Part shown: positions 9,079-18,361 of the stretch, piece after piece
How the letters are laid out: each line of letters begins with the position of its first letter
Numbering within the stretch: position 1 is the first letter of the stretch
From: Streptomyces diastaticus subsp. diastaticus
Lineage (GTDB): Bacteria > Actinomycetota > Actinomycetes > Streptomycetales > Streptomycetaceae
Direction of reading: 5' to 3'
Assembly: GCF_011170125.1 (NCBI RefSeq)
Contig: NZ_BLLN01000005.1
Coordinates: forward strand, 62,001 to 126,000
Length of the DNA: 64,000 nt
The notes under the pieces: model-generated
Seen by the model: the letters and a program-made list of their open reading frames with translations, nothing else
What the model was told of the DNA's origin: nothing
The model's database searches: none
Program-made: the position numbers and the translations under genes

Positions 9079-9244
9079 GCAGCACCCGTGGGGCGGCCCT
9101 CCGACGGCCCGCCCCAGGCGATCGGCGCGGATCCGTCGGCAGTCACGGGCTCGGTACCCAAGGGGCAGGGAGGACGCCCATCGGGTGCTCCATGCGACGG
9201 CCACCTGCGCGGGACCGTTCGGGTGCACATCGGCAGCGAACTTA

Positions 9245-9261
9245 TTGCACACTGTTCGCAA
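9245..9261 (+). promoter_or_regulatory. Fur-family operator upstream of tsaD operon
   Basis: TTGC-ACACTGTTC-GCAA lies 31 bp before the tsaD start at 9292, in the only AT-richer stretch of this intergenic region (CTTATTGCAC to ACTTATTCAG). It matches the 6-5-6 layout of the Nur box well (TTGCAC-ACTGT-TCGCAA) and would overlap a promoter. Confidence 0.65.
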
Positions 9262-9291
9262 CAACTTATTCAGTGCAGGAGAGGTCGGTCG

Positions 9292-10344
9292 ATGGGATCT
9301 GCGGTGGTGCTGGGCATCGAGTCGTCCTGCGACGAGACGGGCGCGGGCCTGGTCCGGGACGGGCGGCTGCTGGGGCACGCGGTGGCGTCGAGCATGGACG
9401 AGCACGCCCGCTTCGGCGGCGTGGTGCCCGAGATCGCCTCCCGCGCCCACCTGCACGCGCTGCGCCCGGTCGTCCGGCAGGCACTGGACGAGGCGGGGCT
9501 GCGGCTGTCGGACGTCGGCGCCGTCGCCGTGACCACGGGTCCCGGGCTGTCGGGCGCCCTGCAGGTGGGGCTGGCCGGTGCGAAGGGCATCGCCTACTCC
9601 CTCGGCGTCCCGTTGTACGGGGTGCACCACCTGGCCGGGCACGTAGCCGCCGACACGCTGGAGCACGGCCCGCTGCCCGACCCGTGCATGGTGCTCATCG
9701 TCTCTGGCGGTCACACGTCACTCCTCCTCGTCCGCGACCTCGCCCGGGACCGGATCACGCACCTCGGGGACACGCTGGACGATGCCGCCGGGGAGTGTTT
9801 CGACAAGGTGGCGCGGGTCTTCGGACTGCCGTATCCCGGCGGTCCGGCCATCGACCGGACAGCGCGAGCGGGGGATCCTCGCGCTGTCCCCTTCCCGCGC
9901 CCGTTGCCCGGCTCGTACGACTTCTCCTTCTCCGGGCTGAAGACCGCCGCGGCCCGCTGGGCCGAGGGTCACGCGGGCCGGGAGCTGCCGGTGGCCGACG
10001 GCGCGGCCTCACTCCAGGAGGCCGTCGCGGACGTACTGACCCGCAAGGCGGTGGCCGCGTGCACGGAGCACGGCGTGGGCACCCTGGTCGTGGTCGGCGG
10101 GGTCGCCGCGAACTCGCGGGTGCGCTCGCTGGCCGAGGAGCGTTGCCGGGCGGCCGGTGTCGAGCTGCGGGTGCCACCGCTGCGGCTGTGCACCGACAAC
10201 GGCGCGATGATCGCGGCCGTCGGCGACCTCCTCGTGCGCGCCCGAGCCGAGCCGGCCCCGTTGGACGTGTCGATCGCTCCGTCGGCGCCGCTGGAGTACG
10301 CCGCCCTGCACCCCGTCGCCGTCGGGCAGGCGGTGGCCGCCTGA
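9292..10344 (+). CDS. tsaD: TsaD-like tRNA threonylcarbamoyltransferase paralogue
   Basis: 350 residues, start ATG with AGGAGAGG upstream. TsaD completes t6A37 formation in ANN-decoding tRNAs, using a metal-held active site. Visible family features are [10 protein letters not shown] at the N-terminus, VPEIASRAH, the metal motif HHLAGH (His113 and His117), [41 protein letters not shown] and the distal ligand Asp302 in CTDNGAMIA. All predicted ligands are kept, so it should be active. Streptomyces normally carries a chromosomal tsaD with tsaB and rimI; this copy instead sits with a GNAT gene and alaS behind a Fur-type box, so it is probably a second, metal-regulated copy. It overlaps the next start (TGATG). 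Confidence 0.85.
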   Translation: MGSAVVLGIESSCDETGAGLVRDGRLLGHAVASSMDEHARFGGVVPEIASRAHLHALRPVVRQALDEAGLRLSDVGAVAVTTGPGLSGALQVGLAGAKGIAYSLGVPLYGVHHLAGHVAADTLEHGPLPDPCMVLIVSGGHTSLLLVRDLARDRITHLGDTLDDAAGECFDKVARVFGLPYPGGPAIDRTARAGDPRAVPFPRPLPGSYDFSFSGLKTAAARWAEGHAGRELPVADGAASLQEAVADVLTRKAVAACTEHGVGTLVVVGGVAANSRVRSLAEERCRAAGVELRVPPLRLCTDNGAMIAAVGDLLVRARAEPAPLDVSIAPSAPLEYAALHPVAVGQAVAA

Positions 10345-10916
10345 TGAGCACCGACATCCGCGTCCGCACGGACGCCGAACTCCTCGCGCACACCGACGCG
10401 CTGCGCTCGGTGTACGTCGACGCCTTCTGCGCCCCGCCGTGGAACGAGGACGAGGAGCGGGCGACGGAGTTCGTGGACCGGCTGCCGGCGAACACGGGCC
10501 GCCCGGGCTTCACGGCCGCGACCGCCGTGCGCGACGGGGACGTGATCGGCTTCGCCACGGCCTGGATCACCCCCGCGCACTTCCCCACCGACCGCTGCCA
10601 CCCGCAGGCCGCCGCCGGGCTCGGTGCCGCGTACACCGCGGACTGGCTGTGCGGGGCCCTGGAGATCGACGAACTCGCCGTCCGCAGTGCCGCCCGCGGC
10701 ACCGGCCTCGCCGGTGACCTCCTCGACGCGGTGACCGCGCACGCGCCCGACGGGCGGGCGTGGCTGCTGACGTCCGTCCAGAACGCGCGGGCCATGGCCT
10801 TCTACCGCCGCCGGGGCTGGACACAGGTCACGCACCCGTCCCCCGACGGCAAGGGCATCGTCGTCTTCCTCGGCCCGCGCCACCCGGCCCGGTCCCTCGC
10901 CCCTCTCCCCCTGTAA
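10344..10916 (+). CDS. GNAT-family N-acetyltransferase
   Basis: 190 residues, translationally coupled to tsaD (start and stop overlap). The acetyl-CoA region is visible as LEIDELAVRSAARGTGLAG, followed by DLLDAVTAHA and the C-terminal NARAMAFYRRRGWTQV. Housekeeping tsaD operons usually contain rimI, another GNAT enzyme, so this gene may be a divergent stand-in. However, the sequence is longer and not clearly RimI. Its acceptor cannot be read from sequence. The alaS paralogue follows after 16 bp. Confidence 0.82.
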   Translation: MSTDIRVRTDAELLAHTDALRSVYVDAFCAPPWNEDEERATEFVDRLPANTGRPGFTAATAVRDGDVIGFATAWITPAHFPTDRCHPQAAAGLGAAYTADWLCGALEIDELAVRSAARGTGLAGDLLDAVTAHAPDGRAWLLTSVQNARAMAFYRRRGWTQVTHPSPDGKGIVVFLGPRHPARSLAPLPL

Positions 10917-10932
10917 GCCCCGGAGCCCCGTC

Positions 10933-13575
10933 TTGCGTACCGCCGAGATCCGCCGCCGCTTCCTCGACTTCTTCGCCGAGCGCGGCCACACCGTCGTCCC
11001 CAGCGCCCCGCTGCCGACGCCCGATCCGACCCTGCTGTTCGTCAACGCAGGCATGGTCCCCTTCAAGCCGTACCTGACCGGCGAGGTGCCGGCGCCCTGG
11101 CCGCGGGCGACCAGCGTGCAGAAGTGCGTGCGCACCCTCGACATCGAGGAGGTGGGCCGCACCACCCGGCACGGCTCCTTCTTCCAGATGAACGGCAACT
11201 TCTCCCTGGGCGACTACTTCAAGGAGGAGGCCATCGCCTTCGCCTGGGAGCTGTCGACCGCGTCGGTGGAGGGCGGCGGCTACGGCCTGGACCCGGACCG
11301 CATCTGGGTCACCGTCCACCACAGCGACGACGAGTCCCGCGGGCTGTGGCGGCGCATCGCCGGCCTGCCCGACGAGCGGATCGTGGCGCGCGGCGACGAG
11401 GACAACTTCTGGTCCATGGGCGTACCCGGCCCCTGCGGGCCGTGTTCCGAGCTGTACTACGACCGCGGCCCGGCGCTGGGCCGGGCGGGCGGCCCGGCGG
11501 TCGACGAGGACCGCTACATGGAGTTCTGGAACCTGGTCTTCATGCAGTACGAGCGCGGCAAGGGCCCCGGCAAGTCCGGCTACCCGATCCTCGGCGAACT
11601 CCCCCGCCGCAACATCGACACGGGCATGGGCCTGGAACGCATGGCCACGCTCCTCCAGGGCGTCGACAACCTCTACGAGATCGACGAGACCCGCCCGGTC
11701 CTGGACCGGGCCGCCGCCCTGGCCGAGGTGCGCTACGGCGCGGACGCGGAGGCCGACGTACGGCTGCGCGTGGTCGCCGACCACGTCCGCACCGCCCTGA
11801 TGCTGCTCGCCGACGGCACCAGCCCGGGCAACGAGGGCCGCGGCTACGTCCTGCGCCGCATCCTGCGCCGCGCGGTCCGCTCCATGCGCCAACTGGGCCA
11901 CACCGAGCCGGTCCTCGGGGACCTGCTGGCGGTCGCGCGGGACTGCATGGCGCCCAGTTACCCCGAGGTGGCCGAGGCGTACGACCGGATCGCCGACCGG
12001 GCCGCGAGCGAGGAGGAAGCCTTCCGCTCCACCCTGCGGCAGGGCACGACCGTACTGGACACGGCGGTGGCGAAGGTGAAGGAGGAAGGCAGCCGTGCGC
12101 TGCCGGGTGCCCAGGCGTTCCTCCTGCACGACACCTACGGCTTCCCCATCGACCTCACCCTGGAGATGGCCGCCGAGCAGGGCGTCGAGGTCGACCGCGA
12201 GGGCTTCACCACGCTCATGCGCGAGCAGCGGGAACGGGCCAGGGCAGACGCCCGCGCCCGCAAGGCCGGCGGCACCGACCTCGGCGTCCTGCGTCCCGTA
12301 CTGGACGAGCACGGCCCGACCGACTGGCGTGCCTTGGACACCCTGACGACCGACGCGCGGGTCCTGGCCGTCCTGGGCGTCACGGGCCCGGCGCCGGTTG
12401 TCCGTGAGGGCGAGATCGCCACCGTCGTCCTCGACCGCACCCCGTTCTACGCCGAGTCCGGCGGCCAGGACAGCGACGCCGGCCGCCTCTCGGGTGCGTC
12501 GGTGGAGGCGGAGGTACTGGACGTACAGCGCCCGCTGCCCGGACTCGTCGTGCACCAGGTGCGGGTCCTGTCCGGCGAACTGGCCACCGGGGACCGGGTG
12601 CACGCCGCCGTCGACCCGGAGTGGCGGCTCGGCGCCCGCCAGGCCCACTCCGGCACCCACGTCCTGCACGCCGCCCTGCGCCAGGTCCTCGGCCCGAACG
12701 CCCTGCAGTCCGGCTCCTACAACCGCCCCGGATACCTCCGCCTGGACTTCCCCTGGCGCGGCGCCCTCTCCGCCGCGGCTCGGAGCGAGATCGAGGCGGC
12801 GGCCAACCAGGCGCTGCGCCGCGACCTGCCGGTCGGCGTGCGCTGGATGACGCTGCCGGAGGCCAAGGAGCTGGGCGCACAGGCCCTGTTCGACGAGACC
12901 TACGGCGAGAAGGTCCGCGTCGTGGAGATCGGCGGCGCCTGGTCGCGGGAGCTGTGCGGCGGCACCCACGTCGAACACGCCTCGCAGATCGGCACCGTCG
13001 CCCTCACCTCCGAGTCATCGGTGGGGGCGGGCATGCGCCGGCTGGAGGCCGCGGTCGGCGCCGAGGGTTTCGGCTACCTGGCCCGCGAACGCGACCTGGT
13101 GAGCCGTGTCGCCGAGCAGCTCCAGGCGCCGCGCGCCGAACTTCCGGACCGCATCGCCGGGTTGCTCGACCGGCTCAAGTCCGCCGACCGGGAGAACCAA
13201 CGCCTCCGCGAGCAGGCCGACCGGGCCCGTGCGGGCGATCTCGCCGCCGACGCCACCGATGTCGACGGCACCCTGGTGGTCACCGCCACCACGGACGGCG
13301 ACGCCCGGGCCCTCGCCATCGCGGTACGGGAGCGCCTGCCCGCCACCCGACCGGGTGTGGTGGTCGTCGGCTCACCGGCCGGCGATCGGGCGACACTGGT
13401 GGCCGCGGTGAACGGCGCGGCCCGGAGTACTGGGCAGGACGCCTCGGCCCTGGTGAAGCGCCTGCTCGACGGCAGAGGCGGCGGCTCTCCCGAGCTGGCC
13501 CAGGGCGGCGGGATCCCGAGCGAACGGCTCCCGGGCACTCTCGATTCCGTCCCAGCTCTGCTCTTCCGGGCCTGA
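10933..13575 (+). CDS. alaS: Alanyl-tRNA synthetase paralogue
   Basis: 880 residues, TTG start at 10933 with MRTAEIRRRFLDFFAERGH. It charges tRNA-Ala. The class II aminoacylation core is present (FVNAGMVPFK, TSVQKCVR, GRTTRHGSFFQMNGNFS, NLVFMQYER). The editing domain has HSGTHVLHAALR and CGGTHVEHAS, giving His572, His576, Cys675 and His679 of the editing-site zinc set, and the C-Ala part includes an Arg/Glu coiled-coil stretch (about 735-760). Everything needed for activity is visible. Housekeeping alaS in Streptomyces lies by aspS/rpsD-type genes, not with tsaD; I infer a second copy, induced with tsaD when a metal is scarce or used for resistance. Confidence 0.88.
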   Translation: MRTAEIRRRFLDFFAERGHTVVPSAPLPTPDPTLLFVNAGMVPFKPYLTGEVPAPWPRATSVQKCVRTLDIEEVGRTTRHGSFFQMNGNFSLGDYFKEEAIAFAWELSTASVEGGGYGLDPDRIWVTVHHSDDESRGLWRRIAGLPDERIVARGDEDNFWSMGVPGPCGPCSELYYDRGPALGRAGGPAVDEDRYMEFWNLVFMQYERGKGPGKSGYPILGELPRRNIDTGMGLERMATLLQGVDNLYEIDETRPVLDRAAALAEVRYGADAEADVRLRVVADHVRTALMLLADGTSPGNEGRGYVLRRILRRAVRSMRQLGHTEPVLGDLLAVARDCMAPSYPEVAEAYDRIADRAASEEEAFRSTLRQGTTVLDTAVAKVKEEGSRALPGAQAFLLHDTYGFPIDLTLEMAAEQGVEVDREGFTTLMREQRERARADARARKAGGTDLGVLRPVLDEHGPTDWRALDTLTTDARVLAVLGVTGPAPVVREGEIATVVLDRTPFYAESGGQDSDAGRLSGASVEAEVLDVQRPLPGLVVHQVRVLSGELATGDRVHAAVDPEWRLGARQAHSGTHVLHAALRQVLGPNALQSGSYNRPGYLRLDFPWRGALSAAARSEIEAAANQALRRDLPVGVRWMTLPEAKELGAQALFDETYGEKVRVVEIGGAWSRELCGGTHVEHASQIGTVALTSESSVGAGMRRLEAAVGAEGFGYLARERDLVSRVAEQLQAPRAELPDRIAGLLDRLKSADRENQRLREQADRARAGDLAADATDVDGTLVVTATTDGDARALAIAVRERLPATRPGVVVVGSPAGDRATLVAAVNGAARSTGQDASALVKRLLDGRGGGSPELAQGGGIPSERLPGTLDSVPALLFRA

Positions 13576-13933
13576 CCTCGGGGCACCCGGGCGGGGTCGT
13601 TCCGGGCACTTGACGCGACTCGTCGGGGGCCTCGCGGGGGGCACACCTGAGGCCAGACCGCCGTCTCCGCACTTCGAGCCGTTCGGCGCACGGTGGTAGA
13701 GGCAGCAACTCCGGCGCCGGAACGCGAGGTCGGGGCGGTTCGTGATCGTCGTGTACGTGCTGAGCGTGTGGCACACCCTGCTGCAGGGGACCAACGTCTG
13801 GTACGGGGGTGGCCGCGCACCGTGCTGTGGCTGCTGCACTTCCGGTGGCAGTCCTGTTGTTGCTGTCTGTTGCACGCGCGACGACACCTTCTGACGCCCA
13901 CAACGGACCGCCCCGTCGGGGCAACCTGGAGCC
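13576..13933 (+). other. Intergenic stretch after alaS
   Basis: 358 bp with no convincing gene on either strand. It contains a short CCCTGCTGCAGGGG hairpin at about 13777-13790 that could end alaS transcription. I see no TTGC-N9-GCAA box here, so the dioxygenase gene downstream is not obviously in the Fur-box set. Confidence 0.4.
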
Positions 13934-14720
13934 ATGCACACACCTGCACAGACCCACCGCCCGCCCTCCTCCGGTCCGGGCATCGCCCCCGGCCGCGTCG
14001 CGCAGGGGAACCCCGGCACGGCACGGGAAACTGCTCGCCCGCGACGGGGCCGTGATCCTCACCGGCTACGAGAACACGTCCGACGCCCTGGTGGTCGCCG
14101 CGGCCCAGGTCGTCGGCGACCGACTCCGCGAGCTGTACCCGCAACGGGTCCGCACCTCGCACCCGGGCCACCCCGTCCACCTGCACGCCGACAGCTTCGA
14201 CGTCATCGTCGACATCGGCGGAGTCCCCCACCGCAGGCGCCACCCCGACGAGGACCACGTCCTCGTCCAGTGCGCTCGGCCGACACCCGAGGGAGGCGAC
14301 TCCTTCGCACTGGACGCGTACGCCTTCGTCGACGAACTCTCCACCAGCGACCCCGTGCTGCACACCTTCCTCACCAGCACCGACGTCGACCTGTACGGCG
14401 CCTGGGCGGACCTGCGCGGGCTGCCGGCCACCCCCAGGATCGGACGACACGTCGAGTACACCCGCACCGGACGCCGGATCGTTCGCCGCACCGACGGAGC
14501 CGTGCCCATCCACCGCGACCCCGACAGTGACCACATCCGCACGCAGCTCGCCCGCCTGACCGAAACGGTGCACGAAGTCGAACCATCCCTCCCCCGCTTC
14601 CGACTCGACGCCGGCGACATCCTGGTCCTCGACAACTTCCGCTGCTGGCACGGCCGCGACCGACACACCGGCGAGCGCACCGTCCGCATCCTCACCGCGC
14701 GCAGCTCCGACGCCGCATGA
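13934..14720 (+). pseudogene. TauD-like Fe(II)/2OG dioxygenase, probable N-terminal frameshift
   Basis: From about 14030 to 14720 the frame reads RDGAVILTGYENTSDALVV, RELYPQRVRTSHPGHPVHLH, HADSFDVIVDIGG, HVLVQCARP and LVLDNFRCWHGRDRHTGERT. This fits a TauD/clavaminate-synthase-like fold with the distal His in the RCWHGRD segment. The natural ATG at 13934 (MHTPAQTHRPP) is in another frame, and codon bias switches frame between about 14000 and 14035, suggesting a 1-bp indel. The in-frame ATG at 13809 gives an unnatural 75-residue extension. Either it is freshly broken or the sequence has an error. Substrate unknown. Confidence 0.6.
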
Positions 14721-14803
14721 GAGGCCGGAACGAAGACGACGGCGAGCCTGATGAGGAGTGGGCCGGAGTCACGGCGCGAACCGGACATCCCGTCACCGGT
14801 GGC

Positions 14804-17314
14804 TCAGCGGCGCGCGGCGCGGACCTCGACCCGTCCGTCGGTCACCTGCAACCACGTATGGGCGCCGGAGTCGAAGAGCGGACGATCATGGGTGACGAAG
14901 AGGACGGCGACACCGGTCCGTCCGCTCTCCACGGCCAGGAGGTCGACCGTCGCCCGGGCGACGGGCGGATCGAGGGCGGAGGTCACCTCGTCACAGATCA
15001 GCAGTGCGGGGTGGGCCGTCAGCGCGCGGAGCAGGGCGGCGCGCTGGAGCTGACCGCCGGACAGAGCCGCCGGGCGGCGGCCCAGGCTGTCCGGGGCCAG
15101 GCCCAGCCGTCGGGCGAGTGATTCCGCCTCCTGGCGCGCCTCGGCGGAGGTGAGGCCGCGCAGCAGGCGTGCGGTCCAGGTGAGCTGGTCGATGACCGAG
15201 CGGTACTCGTCGAAGGAGGCCCGCGTGTCCTGGTGCACGTACTGGACCGCACGCAGCGCCGCGCGGTCCCGGCGCTCCGCGACAGCGGCAAGCACCGTCC
15301 CCCGGTGCTCGACTCGGCCCGCGGTGGCCGGGGTCAGTCCTGCGAGGGCGCGGGCCAGGGTGGTCTTGCCCGCACCGGAGAGTCCGGTGACCACGGTGCG
15401 ACTGCCGGGCGGAAAGACCAGATCGACCGGGGAGAGTCGGGGGCGGGACGGGTCGTCCCCGATGACGGTGAGCCGGTGCGCGCGTACCCCGTCCGAAGCC
15501 CCTTCGGGTGCTGGCGGCGGAACGCAGGGGCCGGAGTGTTCCCGCGCCCCCTCGGCCGGCACCGGGGGCCGTCCGGCCGTCTCGCGGCGGAAGACTCGAC
15601 CGTCTTGCAGCACCACCGTCTCGTCGGCCAGTTCGCCGGCCAGGCGCGCGTCGTGGGTGATGAGCAGCAGCGCCGTGCCGTCGCTCATGAGGTCCCGCAG
15701 GCTACGGGTGAGGAGCGCGGTCGTGTGCTCGTCGAGGCCGCTGGTGGGTTCGTCGAGGACGAGCAGCCGGGGGCGCGTGACCAGGGCGGTGGCCAGGGCC
15801 ATGCGCTGCTGCTGTCCACCGGAGAGGCGGTGCGGGTGCCGTCGGGTGAGCGGTCCGTCCTCGGGGAGCCCAGCGGAGCGCAGGGCCCGCCGAACGTCTT
15901 CGGCGGCAGCAACTCGGCGGCGGCGCCGCACCGAACCGGCGGGTGACGCATCCCGGCTGTGGTGGAGCGCGGCGAGCTCCCGCAGGACCGCTCCGACGCG
16001 TCGGGCCGGATCCAGGACGGAGGCGGGGTCCTGGGGCAGGTGGGCGACGGTTCCGGCGCGGGCGGCTCGCAGCTCGCGCGGTGACAGGGCCAGGAGGTCG
16101 GTGCCGTTCAGGCGGACGCTGCCGGTGAGGCTGAGGCCGGGGTGGGTGAGGGCGAGGACAGCCAGGCCGAGGGTGGTCTTGCCGCTGCCCGAGGGGCCGA
16201 CGAGGGCGAGGCAGCGGCCTTGGCCCAGTTCCAGAGAAACGTCATGGAGAAGCGTGGCGCCGGCGGATGTGCGGGCCGTGAGTCCGCGGCAGACCAACAG
16301 GGGCTCCGCTGCGGGCCCCGGCGCGAGCTCGTGGTCAGGACGGACGGCGCCGGGGGCGAACCCGCTACCGAGGGCGGCCCCGGGGTGGAGCGCACGGGCC
16401 GTCTGTGAACGGGTGGTCGCCGAGGCGCGATCCGTGGCGGCCGGGTCGGCACCGCCGGCCTTCGGAACTGTGCCGGTGAAGATCTGGGCGCGTCGGGTCC
16501 GGCCCAGGAGACGGTCCGCGGTGAGGTTGCCGCCGACGGCGAGGGAGGTGAGCAGCACGGCCGGGACGAGGACGGCGTACGGCTGGAGGAACAGGGCCTC
16601 GGCGTTGCGCTCGACCAGGACGGCCCAGTCGGGTGCGTCGGTGGGCAGGCCGAGGCCGAGGAAGTTGGCGGAGGCCAGCAGCGCGAGGATCATCGTGCCG
16701 CGGTTGCCCGCGTCCGTGATCAGCGGTGCGCCCACCCTCCGCAGGACGTAGCGTCCCTGGATGTGGTGCCATGGCGCGCCCTGCATCCGCATAGCCTCCA
16801 CCGCCGTACGGCACCCGGGGGCGAGGGCCGTGGCGCGCACCAGGCGGGTGACGGCCGGTACCTGTACCACCGCGGCGATGACGACCAGCGTCGTGGCGTC
16901 CTGGTGTCCCGAGGCCGCCAGCGTCATCACGAGCAGGAGGGCGGGGAAGGCCAGCAGCACGTCCAGGCCCCGCATGACCGTCTCGTCGGCCCAGCGGCGG
17001 CGGGTCCCGGCCGCGAAGAGACCGAGCGGCAGGCCCACCGCGCCGGCGGTCAGGAGCGCGGCCAGCGTCATGGCCAGCACGGAGCGTCCGCCGCTGAGGA
17101 CGAGCGCGAGAACGTCCCGGCCGAGGACGTCCGTGCCCAGGACATGGCCCGCGCCGGGCGGCAGGAGCGGTGCGGCGTCGGGTGCGGTGGAACCGGCGAG
17201 GCCGGGTCCCAGGATGGCGAGCAGCACCGGTACGCCCAGCAGTACGAGGGCGAGTCCGTCCAGGCACGCGGCGCCGAGGCGGCGCGGACGGGGGCCGGGC
17301 GGGGAGACGGTCAC
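14804..17314 (-). CDS. Fused ABC permease plus two ATPase domains (Opp/Nik type)
   Basis: 836 residues from a GTG at 17312-17314 that overlaps the stop of the upstream permease gene. Residues 1-230 are a DppC/NikC-type permease with several hydrophobic segments and the EAA-type loop (AMRMQGAPWHHI). After a linker come two complete ATPase modules. The first has Walker A GPSGSGKTT, signature LSGGQQQR and Walker B LLVLDEPTSGLDE; the second has GLSGAGKTT, LSGGQLQR and LLICDEVTSALDP. These correspond to DppC, DppD and DppF, normally three proteins. The whole operon lies behind a cobalamin riboswitch, so the imported solute is probably cobalt, nickel or a corrinoid-related ligand. Confidence 0.88.
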   Translation of the reverse strand: MTVSPPGPRPRRLGAACLDGLALVLLGVPVLLAILGPGLAGSTAPDAAPLLPPGAGHVLGTDVLGRDVLALVLSGGRSVLAMTLAALLTAGAVGLPLGLFAAGTRRRWADETVMRGLDVLLAFPALLLVMTLAASGHQDATTLVVIAAVVQVPAVTRLVRATALAPGCRTAVEAMRMQGAPWHHIQGRYVLRRVGAPLITDAGNRGTMILALLASANFLGLGLPTDAPDWAVLVERNAEALFLQPYAVLVPAVLLTSLAVGGNLTADRLLGRTRRAQIFTGTVPKAGGADPAATDRASATTRSQTARALHPGAALGSGFAPGAVRPDHELAPGPAAEPLLVCRGLTARTSAGATLLHDVSLELGQGRCLALVGPSGSGKTTLGLAVLALTHPGLSLTGSVRLNGTDLLALSPRELRAARAGTVAHLPQDPASVLDPARRVGAVLRELAALHHSRDASPAGSVRRRRRVAAAEDVRRALRSAGLPEDGPLTRRHPHRLSGGQQQRMALATALVTRPRLLVLDEPTSGLDEHTTALLTRSLRDLMSDGTALLLITHDARLAGELADETVVLQDGRVFRRETAGRPPVPAEGAREHSGPCVPPPAPEGASDGVRAHRLTVIGDDPSRPRLSPVDLVFPPGSRTVVTGLSGAGKTTLARALAGLTPATAGRVEHRGTVLAAVAERRDRAALRAVQYVHQDTRASFDEYRSVIDQLTWTARLLRGLTSAEARQEAESLARRLGLAPDSLGRRPAALSGGQLQRAALLRALTAHPALLICDEVTSALDPPVARATVDLLAVESGRTGVAVLFVTHDRPLFDSGAHTWLQVTDGRVEVRAARR

Positions 17315-18348
17315 GCGCGTTCCTCCCGTTGGGGGGTCAGGCGGGCCGCGGTCAGGTCGGCGAGGAGGTTGACGGTCAGCGCGGTCGCCGCGAACAGCAG
17401 GGCGTAGCCCTGGACGGCCGGGATGTCGCGGTCCTGCACGGACTCGACGAACCCGGTACCGAGGCCACCCACGGCGAACAGCGACTCGATGACGACGGTG
17501 CCGCCGAGCAGTCCGTCGACGCAGCGTGCCAGTTGCTGCACGGAAGGGGCGAGGCAGCCGGGCAGGACGTGCCGGAGCACGATCGTGCGCTCGGGCAGGC
17601 CGAGCAGGCGCAGGTGGCGGACGACGGGACCGCCCGTCTGCGCCGCCACGCCGATGCGGATCTGCCGGGCGAGGTCGCACAGCTGCCGGGCGACCAGGAC
17701 GCCGACCGGCAGGATCAGGACGGCCGGTTCGGTGAGGATCTCGGAGCCGCGCAGTCCGGCGGCAGTGGCGGGCAGCAGCCCGAGGCCGACGCTGAGCCAG
17801 GCGGTCAGCAGCAGACCGAGGACGAACTCCGGTACGGCGTGCAGGGCGAGTGTCGAGGCGTTGAGTACCCGGTCCGCCAGGGAGCCCTCGCGCAGTCCGG
17901 TCAGCAGGCCCAGCGCGAGGGCGAGCGGGACGAGGACCGCCAGCGCCGCGCCGGCGAGGACCGCCGTCGCCGCGAACCTGCTGCCGATCTCGTCCGTGAC
18001 GGGCAGGCCGGTGACCAGGGAGTGACCCAGGTCGGCGTGACCCAGGTCGGACACCCAGTGGACGAACCTGGTCCAGGCGGGCTCGTCCAGCCCGAGTTCG
18101 GCGCGGGCCAGGCGCTGCTGTTCGGAGGTGCCCTGTTCGCCCAGGACGGCATCCACGCTGTCACCCGGCAGCAGCGAGGTGAGGACGAACACGGCGACCA
18201 GCACGAAGGCTGCCTGGAGCATTGCCGTCGCCGTCCGGATCAGCGTGTAGCGGGCGGTGCCCGAGAGCCGGCGGCGGTGTCCGCGTGGGGACCGCAGGCC
18301 GGCGTCGGGTGGAGTTCCGGGCGACTTCTGCGGCGGGTACCGCGTCAC
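17311..18348 (-). CDS. ABC transporter permease, DppB/NikB type
   Basis: 345 residues, GTG start. Typical DppB layout: a first membrane segment (LQAAFVLVAVFVLTSLLPGD), a periplasmic stretch containing LGLDEPAWTRFVHWV, then a five-segment permease domain with the ATPase-contact loop HLRLLGLPERTIVLRHVLPG. The stop overlaps the start of the fused permease-ATPase gene. It begins 14 bp after the binding-protein gene ends, so three genes form one operon for an importer of the peptide/nickel family. Confidence 0.87.
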   Translation of the reverse strand: MTRYPPQKSPGTPPDAGLRSPRGHRRRLSGTARYTLIRTATAMLQAAFVLVAVFVLTSLLPGDSVDAVLGEQGTSEQQRLARAELGLDEPAWTRFVHWVSDLGHADLGHSLVTGLPVTDEIGSRFAATAVLAGAALAVLVPLALALGLLTGLREGSLADRVLNASTLALHAVPEFVLGLLLTAWLSVGLGLLPATAAGLRGSEILTEPAVLILPVGVLVARQLCDLARQIRIGVAAQTGGPVVRHLRLLGLPERTIVLRHVLPGCLAPSVQQLARCVDGLLGGTVVIESLFAVGGLGTGFVESVQDRDIPAVQGYALLFAATALTVNLLADLTAARLTPQREERA

Positions 18349-18361
18349 GTACGACGCGCCC

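Noticed and set aside
9245-9261. Reading the TTGC-N9-GCAA box as a Zur box
   Set aside because: Streptomyces Zur boxes follow a TGaNAATGATNNTCA-like pattern, absent here; the outline matches Nur boxes better.
14804-17680. Longer start (17680) for the fused ABC protein
   Set aside because: The extension overlaps the DppB gene out of frame and is Arg/Pro-rich; GTG at 17314 overlapping the stop fits operon coupling.
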